A stretch of DNA of 64,000 bases from SIG603 sp963589785. GTDB taxonomy: Bacteria; Bacillota; Clostridia; Oscillospirales; Acutalibacteraceae. Both the position numbers and the translations under genes were made by a program. Numbering within the stretch: position 1 is the first letter of the stretch; every line of letters starts with the position of its first letter. The stretch is taken from NCBI GenBank assembly GCA_963589785.1, contig CAVAMJ010000009.1, positions 41,891 to 105,890 of the forward strand. Reading direction: 5' to 3'. Under the pieces are notes generated by a model. That model saw nothing but the letters and a program-made list of their open reading frames with translations, was not told the DNA's origin and made no database searches. This document shows positions 41,816-50,808 of this stretch, one piece after another.

Positions 41816-43104
41816 TACTCAATATTTACGCTGTTATATTGCGAATTGTTTGCATGGTTTACCTAATGTACTTTATGTATGGGTTTAATACATCTAATAG
41901 ACTAATTAAATCCATGAGCATAGTGCAAAAGGTTTTATCGTGTGTAGTAATAGCTTTTTTATCTTTGTCGGCAAACGGAGGCAAAGCATTCTTTTTCATA
42001 GCTCTATTTGTCGAATATATCATATTGATTGTAGTTAAGGCATTGCGGCATGAAATGAAATTTATTATTGCTGTGCGAGGAATCGGCGGCATATTTGTTT
42101 CCATTGTAACGGCTATTTTGATTTTATTTGTTGCCTACGGAACCGAGCCGAATTGGCTTAGTGACGATATGCAGAATTTCAATACCCATATTATCGTTGT
42201 CGGATATTTAGGCTCGGCACTTGGACTTTGCCAGCTCAATGCCATTCATAATATGAAAAACGGAATGTGGGAATTATACCCGAGAAAATCCGTTCTATTA
42301 ATAACTAAAACCTTAGAGTGTTGGACTCTGCTTTTTTTATGTGCGGGTTGCGATGCCTACGATTTAACCTATTTTTTACTTCTTTTCTTGCTTAGCATGA
42401 GTGTGCTAATTGAGTATCCGATCTTACTAAAAGCCTCGAGAAATGTATTTAACACTGTTTCTTCGTCGTCTAACGATAATTCTCACGCCAATCTCTATGA
42501 ATATTATCTTCAGTTGGAAGAGGAGCACAGAAAAGTGCGTAAAATGTATCATGAAATGAAAAATCAGGTAATGATTCTGAAAGAAAACGACAATCTGATT
42601 GTTGATGAAAGTGGAGTCAAGTCCGCTGATCAGCTCTTAGAGGAAATCAATAATGCAAGATCAACATATAATACGGGTATTCCTACTCTAAATGCTGTTC
42701 TTTTTGAGGGAAGCAATAAGGCAAAATCGAACGGGATCGATTTTGATGTAGTTATAGAAGAAAACTGCTTGTCGTTTATCAAAGATGACGATATTGAGCA
42801 TATATTCAGAAATGCTATTCTAAATGCAATAGAAGCATGCGACAAAATAACTGACAGCGAAAAGTATATTAAAATCAAAGCCGGCAAAAACGGGGATGAG
42901 GTTTTGGTGTTCATTAAGAACAGTGTCGCAAATAAGCTTGAGAACGGAAATTTAGGAACTACTAAAGCGGACAAAACCCTGCATGGTATCGGATTAACTA
43001 CAATTCGAGAAACTGCCGATAAATATAACGGCTATGTATCAGTAGTAGAAGACGATGCATCATTCCAGCTCGCTATTTTGTTCAGCGGGAGGGCAGATGA
43101 ATGA
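41812..43104 (+). CDS. GHKL-type sensor histidine kinase
   Basis: 430 residues, partner of the LytTR regulator. About six membrane helices fill residues 1-205. A coiled segment leads to the dimerisation helix with the likely phospho-acceptor His247 (MYHEMKNQ), as in AgrC/VirS kinases, followed by the GHKL ATPase domain (IEHIFRNAILNAIEACDK N-box; GIGLTTIRE G-box). The multi-helix sensor suggests a lipophilic or peptide signal. ATGA overlaps on both sides couple it to its neighbours. Confidence 0.93.
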   Translation: MILNIYAVILRIVCMVYLMYFMYGFNTSNRLIKSMSIVQKVLSCVVIAFLSLSANGGKAFFFIALFVEYIILIVVKALRHEMKFIIAVRGIGGIFVSIVTAILILFVAYGTEPNWLSDDMQNFNTHIIVVGYLGSALGLCQLNAIHNMKNGMWELYPRKSVLLITKTLECWTLLFLCAGCDAYDLTYFLLLFLLSMSVLIEYPILLKASRNVFNTVSSSSNDNSHANLYEYYLQLEEEHRKVRKMYHEMKNQVMILKENDNLIVDESGVKSADQLLEEINNARSTYNTGIPTLNAVLFEGSNKAKSNGIDFDVVIEENCLSFIKDDDIEHIFRNAILNAIEACDKITDSEKYIKIKAGKNGDEVLVFIKNSVANKLENGNLGTTKADKTLHGIGLTTIRETADKYNGYVSVVEDDASFQLAILFSGRADE

Positions 43105-45989
43105 GCACATTAAGTAAAAAGCTATTCTGCTTTACTTTGTTTGCGTTTGTTTTTGCCTTTTTGAACATAAGTATTAAAGTAAACGCACAAGAAAATTCTG
43201 CTACAAATTACGTAAAAGATTATCATACCAAAATCTATGATTCAGACAGCGGATTAGACGGTACAGCCGCAAACTGTATATTCTCATCGGAAAGCGGGCT
43301 GCTTTGGATAGGTACTTATACCGGACTTTACCGCTATGACGGTTCGGAGTTTCAAAGAGTTGCTATTGACGGTACAAATATGCCGATTAAGGATATTGAC
43401 GAGAGTGAAATTAACGAACAAACCGAATTGTGGATAGGTACAAACGGCGACGGACTTTGGTGCTATACAAACGGTTATTTCACAGAATTAAAATTAGATT
43501 CAGATAATAAAGGTGCCCAAACAATCGATGATGTATATGTTGATTCAAACGGTAGCATTTGGGTTGGTACAAAGGGTGGATTATTCCGCATTGATGAAGA
43601 CGAAAATTCAAAGCAGATAGTCAAAATTGAGAATCTAAATGATATAGAGGTAAGTGATGTTGCCGAGATTTCAAGCGGCAAAGTAATTGCCGTAGCTAAA
43701 TCAAAGGGTATTTATGAAGTTAACGGCAATACAGCACAAGAAATTGATATTTCTGACGAAAGCGAAACATATATACCCCGTTGTGTCAGTGATGCAAAAA
43801 ACGGTTGCTATTATGTCGGCACAAAGGGCGACTATATTTTAAAAATGTCTGTTAACGGTAAACTTGAAAGAGTAATTTCAGGAGAGGGCTTAAGCTCCTT
43901 TAATATGATTACCGCCATTGACCAAAACAGCTATTGGGTTTGCAGTGATAACGGCATCGGAGTTCTTCAGGATGATAATCTCACAAGCACATCTTTAGCT
44001 CTTAAGGATTCTGTAGAAGGAGTCTGCTCCGACTACCAAGGAAGCTATTGGTTTGCTTCTTCAAGAACAGGAGTTATGCAGTTATATCCGAGTGAATTTT
44101 CTAACCTCAGCAGCTATTGGAATTTATATGAGGTTGTAAACTCAGTTCAGGTATTCAGAGATAAAACATACGTAGGAACCGATAACGGTTTACATTGCTA
44201 TATAGGCAGTGAATCTGTGACTGACAGCTTAACAGAAGCTTGTGAAAACACTAGAATACGAGAAATATACAAATCTAAAGATAGGCTTTATGTCGCTACC
44301 TACGGCTCTGGAGTTATAATCAAATCCGATGACGATGAGATAGTAAGAATTAATAAAGAAAACAGCAACCTCACAACAGATCTGATTCGAGCTGTTTGGC
44401 AAAGAAATGACGGAAGTCTTTTGCTTGCAACAGAAGAGGGCGTGTTTGTATGCGAAGAAGCTGAAAAAAACTCCAAAAATCAATCGTTAAGTTTTGATGT
44501 GCACTTTTTAACAAATGACGCTGTTTTGACAAGTTATAGAATACTTGACGTTAAAGAAGATAAAGACGGCACTGTTTATGCCGCAACGGACGGCAATGGC
44601 TTATTTGTCATTAAAAACGGCGAAGTGGTAAATAACTTTACAAAGAATGACGGATTGTATTCTGACTGCGTTCTGAAAGTTGTTTTGTCAAATAAAAAAC
44701 AAGGTGTTTGGCTTGTCATGAGCGAGGGCATTAATTTCCTTGGCAATGATAATGCTATGCAAAGAGTTACAGCCGTTCCGACAGCAAACACAACCGATAT
44801 GGTCATAACTGACGACAGTAAAGCAGTTATACTTGCTGCGAACGGATTGTTCCAAGCTAAAGAAAGCGACTTATTAAAAGAAAGTGATGTAGAGTACAAA
44901 CAGGCTACGAAAAAAGACGGTATTCCCGTGGACTTTACAGCAAACTCATGGAGTGTGCTCGAAGATGATATACTCTATATTTGCGGAACAACAGGGCCTA
45001 CAAGTGTTGACCTAAATGAAGAACACACAAAAAACTATGAGGTAAGAATTTATATCGCCGGTATCTATGCGGATAACAACGAGGTTGAGGTAAACGACGG
45101 AGAGATTTCTATTCCCGCAAACACTCACAGATTAAGTATAGATGTTCGTCCAATCAACTATGTTTATCAAAACATAACATTAGGCTATATGCTTGAAAAC
45201 ATGGACGAGAACGAAACTTTAATAGACGGCGGTTCCGACAAATATATAAGCTACACTAACATAAGCGGCGGAAAATATATTTACCATTTCCGTGTAATGA
45301 ATTCCGAGACTAAAGAAAATCTAATTGAAATAAGTTTATCTGTAAAAAAAGATTATAGCTTCTTTGAAGAACCCGGAATCAGACTTATCTTTATATTTTT
45401 GGGAGTTACTGCTCTTGTTTCACTGACCCTATTGATCATCTATCTTGTTCAAATCGGTGCTAAAAATCAATACAAGGCACAGCTCGAAAAGGAAAAGAAC
45501 GAAGAAATCAAGAGACTTGCGTATTATGATACAGCAACCGATGTTTTCAACAGAAACTACTACGAAAGCATTGCGGCTAACCTCAATACAAGTAAAGTAT
45601 ATGCTGCTATTTCTGTAAGTATCAACCATATGGAATACTATAAAAAGAAATACGGCGTTCTATATGTTGACAGCATGATGCGTCAAGGTGCTAAGGTTAT
45701 TAAAGACAACACAAAGGAAGAGGATCTTCGAATATTCAGATTATCCGAGAATGTTTTCTTCTATTGGCTCACAACACCTGTCAGATTGGAAGAGTATATA
45801 TTTGACATCAAGTCGGCATTTAGCGATCTTGGTAACAAAAATGATATATATTCCCTTGCAGTCGGTGGTGTCTATAATAACGGTGAACGCATAAATCAAA
45901 TGCTCGAAAAATGTGAGAGCATGAGAACTGTTGATGAAAACTTAGCCGAATCAAAATTCGTGAAGTCTAAAATTAACGTTTTAGAGTAA
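43101..45989 (+). CDS. Secreted-propeller sensor protein with Reg_prop repeats, Y_Y_Y domain and degenerate GGDEF domain
   Basis: 962 residues. Signal/anchor helix at 8-28, then a large outside region of Reg_prop propeller repeats (LLWIGTYTGLYRYDG, IWVGTKGGLFRID and similar), a Y_Y_Y-like beta domain (IYVYQNITLGYML area, about 690-755), a membrane helix near 770-790, a coiled linker, and a C-terminal domain shaped like GGDEF (YYDTATDVFNRNYYES). The signature loop GGDEF is replaced by LSENVFF, so cyclic-di-GMP synthesis is not expected. Hybrid sensors with Reg_prop usually carry kinase output; here the kinase and regulator are separate genes in the same operon. Confidence 0.85.
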   Translation: MSTLSKKLFCFTLFAFVFAFLNISIKVNAQENSATNYVKDYHTKIYDSDSGLDGTAANCIFSSESGLLWIGTYTGLYRYDGSEFQRVAIDGTNMPIKDIDESEINEQTELWIGTNGDGLWCYTNGYFTELKLDSDNKGAQTIDDVYVDSNGSIWVGTKGGLFRIDEDENSKQIVKIENLNDIEVSDVAEISSGKVIAVAKSKGIYEVNGNTAQEIDISDESETYIPRCVSDAKNGCYYVGTKGDYILKMSVNGKLERVISGEGLSSFNMITAIDQNSYWVCSDNGIGVLQDDNLTSTSLALKDSVEGVCSDYQGSYWFASSRTGVMQLYPSEFSNLSSYWNLYEVVNSVQVFRDKTYVGTDNGLHCYIGSESVTDSLTEACENTRIREIYKSKDRLYVATYGSGVIIKSDDDEIVRINKENSNLTTDLIRAVWQRNDGSLLLATEEGVFVCEEAEKNSKNQSLSFDVHFLTNDAVLTSYRILDVKEDKDGTVYAATDGNGLFVIKNGEVVNNFTKNDGLYSDCVLKVVLSNKKQGVWLVMSEGINFLGNDNAMQRVTAVPTANTTDMVITDDSKAVILAANGLFQAKESDLLKESDVEYKQATKKDGIPVDFTANSWSVLEDDILYICGTTGPTSVDLNEEHTKNYEVRIYIAGIYADNNEVEVNDGEISIPANTHRLSIDVRPINYVYQNITLGYMLENMDENETLIDGGSDKYISYTNISGGKYIYHFRVMNSETKENLIEISLSVKKDYSFFEEPGIRLIFIFLGVTALVSLTLLIIYLVQIGAKNQYKAQLEKEKNEEIKRLAYYDTATDVFNRNYYESIAANLNTSKVYAAISVSINHMEYYKKKYGVLYVDSMMRQGAKVIKDNTKEEDLRIFRLSENVFFYWLTTPVRLEEYIFDIKSAFSDLGNKNDIYSLAVGGVYNNGERINQMLEKCESMRTVDENLAESKFVKSKINVLE

Positions 45990-46000
45990 TTAAAAATACA

Positions 46001-46045
46001 GAAATACTTCCTACTAAAAAGATGAGTGGGAAGTATTTCTTTCGT
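46001..46045 (+). terminator. Terminator after the LytTR operon
   Basis: Perfect 11-bp stem GAAATACTTCC/GGAAGTATTTC with a 17-base loop and T-rich end. Confidence 0.75.
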
Positions 46046-46052
46046 ATTTTCT

Positions 46053-46118
46053 ATTTGTCCGTTTATATAATCTATTCGTCCGTAGGTTCTTTATTTACTC
46101 ATAATCGAATGTTACAAT
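46053..46118 (+). promoter_or_regulatory. LytTR-like promoter P1
   Basis: Direct repeats ATTTGTCCGT (46053-46062) and ATTCGTCCGT (46074-46083), starts 21 bp apart, then -10 box TACAAT at 46113-46118, 39 bp from the second repeat start. The -35 region (TTTATT) is poor, so an activator is probably required. Spacing matches LytTR operators. Confidence 0.65.
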
Positions 46119-46124
46119 AATCTT

Positions 46125-46190
46125 GAAAGTGAAAGACAAGAAACAATGGGTTTGCCAAGAATTATTTTGGTAAACCCATTGTTTCCTTAT
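46125..46190 (+). ncRNA. Putative hairpin RNA 1
   Basis: Begins with GAAAGTGAAAGACAA right after the -10 box, then a 14-bp perfect stem (46140-46153 with 46172-46185) extended by CCAA/TTGG inside. Same 5' leader as hairpin RNA 2 but a different stem sequence. A 24-codon frame from ATG 46146 lacks an RBS. Tail is only partly T-rich. Confidence 0.55.
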
Positions 46191-46271
46191 TTGTATAAAC
46201 CGGATTTTGTAGGTAAATAACGCTTTAGCAAGTTCTAAAATTATCACTTTAAAGCGCAAAACGATAGTTCC

Positions 46272-46337
46272 ATTTATCGGGTTTAAGCGGCCATTTAGCC
46301 GTTGGTACTTTAAATTTTTGCTAACTTACGATATAAT
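46272..46337 (+). promoter_or_regulatory. LytTR-like promoter P2
   Basis: Repeats ATTTATCGGG (46272) and ATTTAGCCGT (46293), again 21 bp apart, and TATAAT at 46332-46337, again 39 bp from the second repeat start. -35 region TTTAAA is poor. Confidence 0.6.
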
Positions 46338-46344
46338 ACAGTCA

Positions 46345-46415
46345 GAAAGTGAAAGACAAAAAGTAACGGTTTCTTCAAAAGATATTTCTTTGGAGAGACC
46401 GTTACTTTTTATTGT
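46345..46415 (+). ncRNA. Putative hairpin RNA 2
   Basis: Same leader GAAAGTGAAAGACAA as RNA 1, then a 13-bp perfect stem (46358-46370 with 46398-46410, AAAAAGTAACGGT arm) and a T5 end, a good intrinsic terminator. No ATG or RBS inside, so non-coding. Confidence 0.6.
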
Positions 46416-46417
46416 TA

Positions 46418-46495
46418 TTTTAATTACCTCTTGACACTACAATGGTTGTAGAGTTTATAATTACATTCAGAACTAACTATTAGAGGTAATTAAAA
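46418..46495. repeat. 14-bp inverted repeat bracketing the MATE promoter
   Basis: TTTTAATTACCTCT at 46418-46431 and its exact complement AGAGGTAATTAAAA at 46482-46495. The second arm contains the MATE RBS (AGAGGT) and touches the ATG. A transcript entering from upstream could hide the RBS; one starting at the local promoter could not. Confidence 0.6.
46431..46461 (+). promoter_or_regulatory. MerR-type promoter of the MATE-MerR operon
   Basis: TTGACA (46431-46436) and TATAAT (46456-46461) are separated by 19 bp instead of 17, and the spacer holds the dyad CTACAA-TGG-TTGTAG (46437-46451). Overlong spacer with internal dyad is the hallmark of promoters controlled by MerR-family proteins, and a MerR gene is second in this operon. 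Confidence 0.8.
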
Positions 46496-47835
46496 TGGAA
46501 AGAAATCTAACGAACGGAAGCGTTCTCAAAAATCTTGTATTTTTCTCGTTGCCATATTTATTGTCTTACTTTTTGCAAACACTTTACGGCATGGCAGATT
46601 TATTCATAGTCGGACAATTCTCAGGCGTTGAAAGTACAACAGCTGTATCAATCGGTTCACAGGTTATGCATATGCTTACGGTAATGATAGTAGGTCTTGC
46701 AATGGGCACAACCGTAGGAATAGCACAGGCAGTCGGTGCAGGTGATAAAAAAAGCGTATCTAAAGTAATAGGCAACACAGTGACGCTTTTCCTTGCACTC
46801 TCGATTATTTTCACCGTTATATTGCTTGCACTTGTCAAGCCGATTACTTCAATAATGTCAACGCCAACAGAGGCTGTAAGCGGTACAATAGATTATCTTA
46901 CAGTTTGCTTTATAGGTATTCCATTTATCACAGCTTATAACATCATAAGTTCAATATTCAGAGGGATGGGGGACAGCAAAAGCCCTATGTACTTTATAGC
47001 AGTGGCATGCTTCGCAAATATAGTGCTCGACTATCTCTTTATAGGTGCATTTGAATTAGGCCCTATGGGAGCTGCTCTCGGTACAACAATAGCACAAGCG
47101 ATCAGCGTTGTTGTTTCTCTTATCGTAATTATTAAGCGCAAAAGCATAAATATTAAAAAAGAAGATTTTAAGCTTTCTAAAGAATATATCAGCAAAATTC
47201 TGTCCGTAGGTGCTCCGATTGCTTTTCAAGATGGCTTACTTCAGGTTGCTTTTATACTTATCACAATTATCGCTAATAGGCGAGGGCTCAATGATTCTGC
47301 CGCAGTTGGCATAGTTGAAAAAATAATCAGCTTTTTATTTCTTGTTCCGTCTTCAATGCTTTCTGCTATATCGGCTCTTGGCGCTCAAAATATCGGTGCA
47401 AACAAGCCCGACCGTGCAAAAAGAACTTTGGGGTATGGCATTATGATAGCGGTCGGTTTTGGCGTACTTGTTTCGATTTTAATTCAGTTTACAGCAGAGC
47501 CGATTGTCTCACTGTTTACAGACAGTGCAGTTGTTTCAGTCTTAGGCGGTCAATACATTAGAGGATATATTTTCGACTGTATATTTGCTGGTATTCATTT
47601 CAGCTTCAGCGGTTATTTTTGTGCATGCAGAAAGTCTTGGATATCATTTGTGCATAATATCATTGCTATCGTATTGGTGCGTGTTCCGGGTGTATATTTA
47701 ATGTCGCTTTATTTTCCGAATACACTTTTTCCCATGGGACTTGCAACAGCGGCTGGATCTTTAATTTCTGTAACAATCTGTATCATTGCATATTCTTTAA
47801 TCTCAAGAAAAGACAAGGTTTTGCTAAATGGATAA
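46495..47835 (+). CDS. MATE-family multidrug/Na+ efflux transporter
   Basis: 446 residues with twelve membrane helices in two MatE halves. N-terminal NLTNGSVLKNLVFFSLPYLLSYFLQTLYGMADLFIVGQF is the classic start of the DinF/NorM-like group. It is first in an operon with a MerR regulator (8-bp overlap) that probably senses the exported compound. Substrate cannot be read off. A second intact MATE gene (55.4 kb) and one broken copy (28.0 kb) are also present. Confidence 0.93.
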   Translation: MERNLTNGSVLKNLVFFSLPYLLSYFLQTLYGMADLFIVGQFSGVESTTAVSIGSQVMHMLTVMIVGLAMGTTVGIAQAVGAGDKKSVSKVIGNTVTLFLALSIIFTVILLALVKPITSIMSTPTEAVSGTIDYLTVCFIGIPFITAYNIISSIFRGMGDSKSPMYFIAVACFANIVLDYLFIGAFELGPMGAALGTTIAQAISVVVSLIVIIKRKSINIKKEDFKLSKEYISKILSVGAPIAFQDGLLQVAFILITIIANRRGLNDSAAVGIVEKIISFLFLVPSSMLSAISALGAQNIGANKPDRAKRTLGYGIMIAVGFGVLVSILIQFTAEPIVSLFTDSAVVSVLGGQYIRGYIFDCIFAGIHFSFSGYFCACRKSWISFVHNIIAIVLVRVPGVYLMSLYFPNTLFPMGLATAAGSLISVTICIIAYSLISRKDKVLLNG

Positions 47836-48655
47836 ATCACATCTCTATTCTATCGGTGAGGTTTCAAAACTATTCCATATCAGTGTCAGTAGTTTGAGGC
47901 ATTATGAAGAAATCGGACTCTTAAAGCCAAAGTATATTTCGCCTGATTCCGGATACCGCTATTATGGTTTGGAGCAGTTTGAAATACTCAATCATCTGAA
48001 ATATTTGAGAGTCCTCGGCATGCCGTTAAAAGATATTTCCAATTTTATAAACAATAGAGATATTGACATTATTGAAAACAAGCTTCGTCAGCAAGAAGAA
48101 ATAGTTAAAAATAAAATCACCGAACTCAATCGCATTGAGCAAAAAATAAAGCATAGACTTTCTTGGATAGAGGATTTAAAAAACATTGAGCTTGACTTAA
48201 TTTCAATTGTAACATTGCCCGAAACGAGAATAGTTTGGGTGGATAGTAAATTGAAAATAAACGAGTATATTGACATGGAAGAGCCGATAAGAGAATTGGA
48301 TAAATCAAGCGGAGAAAGTGTAGTTTTTTTCGGAAAAGTCGGTTTAGGTATTTTTCCGCATAATTTGACAGCAGAAAACGCAGATTATTATGACGGAATT
48401 TTTCTAATTCTTGATGATGAAGATATATATAACGGCAAAACAAAAGTCTTACCGTCCACTAAAGCGGTAAGACTGAGATTTAACGGATATCATGCCGATG
48501 CTAAGCCGCACTATGAAAGAATGTTGAAATATATCGAAAAAAACAATTTAAAAATCTCTGATTTTTCAAGAGAAACTACTCTTATCGATAATGGCTTAAC
48601 TAACGATAAAGAAAAGTTCATCACCGAAATTAGTATTCCGATTACTAATAGTTAA
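47828..48655 (+). CDS. MerR-family transcriptional regulator
   Basis: 275 residues. N-terminal MerR helix-turn-helix and wing (YSIGEVSKLFHISVSSLRHYEEIGLLKP, GYRYY), a long dimerisation coil (80-125), and a C-terminal GyrI/BmrR-like effector domain. BmrR-type proteins bind drugs there and untwist a 19-bp spacer promoter. The promoter upstream of the MATE gene has exactly that form, so this protein is expected to activate its own operon on binding a ligand. Confidence 0.92.
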   Translation: MDKSHLYSIGEVSKLFHISVSSLRHYEEIGLLKPKYISPDSGYRYYGLEQFEILNHLKYLRVLGMPLKDISNFINNRDIDIIENKLRQQEEIVKNKITELNRIEQKIKHRLSWIEDLKNIELDLISIVTLPETRIVWVDSKLKINEYIDMEEPIRELDKSSGESVVFFGKVGLGIFPHNLTAENADYYDGIFLILDDEDIYNGKTKVLPSTKAVRLRFNGYHADAKPHYERMLKYIEKNNLKISDFSRETTLIDNGLTNDKEKFITEISIPITNS

Positions 48656-48666
48656 ATAATAGAAAC

Positions 48667-48706
48667 AAAAGCTTTGACTGCTATAAACAGTCAAAGCTTT
48701 TAATTT
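48667..48706. terminator. Terminator between MerR gene and the P-type ATPase
   Basis: Perfect 14-bp stem AAAAGCTTTGACTG/CAGTCAAAGCTTTT, 7-base loop, T-rich on both strands; serves the two convergent units. Confidence 0.9.
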
Positions 48707-48713
48707 AAATTTC

Positions 48714-50801
48714 TTAAGTTTTGTCGCTCAATTGATACTTTCCCATACTCTTAAGGCTTATACCTAAAGTAGAGAGATTGTGAATTGTCGCTGATGTTGT
48801 CGGCTGAATAATGCCGGCAACTCCAAGACCGATTAAAGAACCGTTAATCGCTACAATATTTCTGTAGTTCTTGTTAATTCTTGTAACCATGGATTTGGAT
48901 ATTTCAACAAGCGTGAGAATAGAATTAAGATCATCGGCGGCAATTGTAATATCGGCAATCTCCCTTGCTAACTCTGCGCCGTCACTGATAGCAATTCCGG
49001 CATCAGAAGCAGATAGAGCGGGGGAGTCGTTAATTCCGTCACCGACCATAATAACCTTGCGTCCTTGCTTTTTCTCATTCATAACAAAATTAGCTTTGTC
49101 TTCGGGGAGAACCTCAGCATAATAATCATCAAGATTTAGCTTGCTTGCAACTACCGAAGCAGTGTTGAAATTATCTCCAGTCATCATAACAACCTTGCTG
49201 ATTCCAAGCTTGTGAAGCTTCTTAACAACATCAGCAGCTTCAGGACGAAGCGGATCTTCAATGAGAATAACCGCGGCTAAAACTCCGTCAATTGCGAGAT
49301 ACAATGGGGAATAGTGCTTAGGAATATTCTCAAACTTTTCCTTATACTCAGGCAGAACAGTACATTTTTCATCATCAAAAACAAAATGATAGCTTCCGAT
49401 GATAACCTTGCTGTCACCTATATGACTGGATATTCCGTGCGCAACAATGTACTCAACCTTAGTGTGCATCTCCTCGTGGTTAATTCCCTTAGCGGCGGCA
49501 GCCTTACAAACAGCCTTAGCCATGGAATGTGGGAAATGCTCCTCTAAACAAGCCGCTATCTTAAGCAAAGCATCAGGATCTGTTCCGCAGAATGGAACTA
49601 ACTCAGCAACTGTCGGAGTAGCTTTAGTCAGTGTGCCTGTCTTATCAAAAACAATGGTGTCAGCTTCACTTACTGCCTCAAGGAATTTTCCGCCCTTTAC
49701 GGTAATTCCGTTGTCTCCGCATTGCTTGATTGCAGTGAGAACAGAAATAGGAATAGCAAGCTTCAAAGCACAAGAAAAATCAACCATTAAAACAGAAAGA
49801 GTCTTAGTTATGTTTCTCGTGAGAAGATATGTAAGAATAGTTCCGCCTAAAGTCCAAGGTACAAGTCTGTCTGCTAAATGCTCTGCCTTGCCCTCGATAT
49901 TACTCTTGAGCTTCTCGGTATCCTCAATCATCGCAGTGATTTTCTCATATCGAGTTGCTCCGGAAGAGCCTCTGACATGAATAGTCAGTTCGCCTTCCTC
50001 AAGGACTGTACCGGCATATACATAAGAATCTTCTGTTTTTCTTATCGGCTCAGACTCACCTGTTAGGGAAGCTTGATTAACCATTCCTTCTCCGCTTAAA
50101 ACGGTTCCGTCAAACGGAATAATCGTACCCATTCTGACTACAACCTTATCACCAGGGACAATGTCGCTTGAAGGAACAAGTACTTCCTGACCGTCAGCAA
50201 GAAGCCACACATTTTGAACCTGGAGAGCCATGCTCTTTGCAAGGTCACTTACGGTTTTTCTGTGAGTCCATTCCTCCATGATTTCTCCGACACCAAGAAG
50301 GAACATAACAGAACCGGCGGTATCGAATGTTCCGCGTAAAATGGAAACAGTAATCGCCGTAGCGTCAAGAACAGAAACATCAAGCTTTTTGTTCTTCAAG
50401 CTCTTAAGGGCTTCACATATGTATTTAACTGACTTAAAGCAAGTAAGCGCAACTCTTACGGGATATGGAAGAATAAATCTTTTGCCGTAATGTATTAAAA
50501 CATGATTTATTAACTTTTCTTTGTACTCGGCATTTAACATTCTGTCCGAGCTTTCAAGAACTGCGGTTGGGACAATTACTTCATCAAAGTGAAAACGGGC
50601 AAGAGCTTTGATAAGCTCAGCCCTTTCACAGCTATATTCGACAACCGCATCAGCAGTATTTTCAAATATTTTGACATCAGTAACACCGGAGAGATTTCTG
50701 ACATAATAGTCAAGAGTATCAGCTTGAACTATTGTCATTCTGTTCATATTAAGATGAACTCTCATTCGATTTCTGATATCATGCTTAATAATAAATTTCA
50801 T
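48714..50801 (-). CDS. P1B-type heavy-metal ATPase, FezB-like
   Basis: 695 residues. Degenerate N-terminal HMA-like fold without CxxC (1-75), membrane helices, actuator SLTGESEP (246-252), and the P-domain DKTGTLT with phospho-acceptor Asp386, then GDGINDSPALSASDAG. The metal-selectivity motif in the membrane helix before the P-domain reads SCA (343-345) instead of CPC, SPC or TPC. From memory, SCA-type pumps form the P1B-6 group that includes FezB of ferrosomes (iron-phosphate organelles). The gene pairs with a small DUF6110-like protein, supporting that idea. Confidence 0.85.
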   Translation of the reverse strand: MKFIIKHDIRNRMRVHLNMNRMTIVQADTLDYYVRNLSGVTDVKIFENTADAVVEYSCERAELIKALARFHFDEVIVPTAVLESSDRMLNAEYKEKLINHVLIHYGKRFILPYPVRVALTCFKSVKYICEALKSLKNKKLDVSVLDATAITVSILRGTFDTAGSVMFLLGVGEIMEEWTHRKTVSDLAKSMALQVQNVWLLADGQEVLVPSSDIVPGDKVVVRMGTIIPFDGTVLSGEGMVNQASLTGESEPIRKTEDSYVYAGTVLEEGELTIHVRGSSGATRYEKITAMIEDTEKLKSNIEGKAEHLADRLVPWTLGGTILTYLLTRNITKTLSVLMVDFSCALKLAIPISVLTAIKQCGDNGITVKGGKFLEAVSEADTIVFDKTGTLTKATPTVAELVPFCGTDPDALLKIAACLEEHFPHSMAKAVCKAAAAKGINHEEMHTKVEYIVAHGISSHIGDSKVIIGSYHFVFDDEKCTVLPEYKEKFENIPKHYSPLYLAIDGVLAAVILIEDPLRPEAADVVKKLHKLGISKVVMMTGDNFNTASVVASKLNLDDYYAEVLPEDKANFVMNEKKQGRKVIMVGDGINDSPALSASDAGIAISDGAELAREIADITIAADDLNSILTLVEISKSMVTRINKNYRNIVAINGSLIGLGVAGIIQPTTSATIHNLSTLGISLKSMGKYQLSDKT

Positions 50802-50808
50802 TTAAAAT

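Noticed and set aside
46146..46220. 24-codon peptide inside hairpin RNA 1
   Set aside because: No RBS, the ATG is buried in the stem, and RNA 2 has no counterpart.
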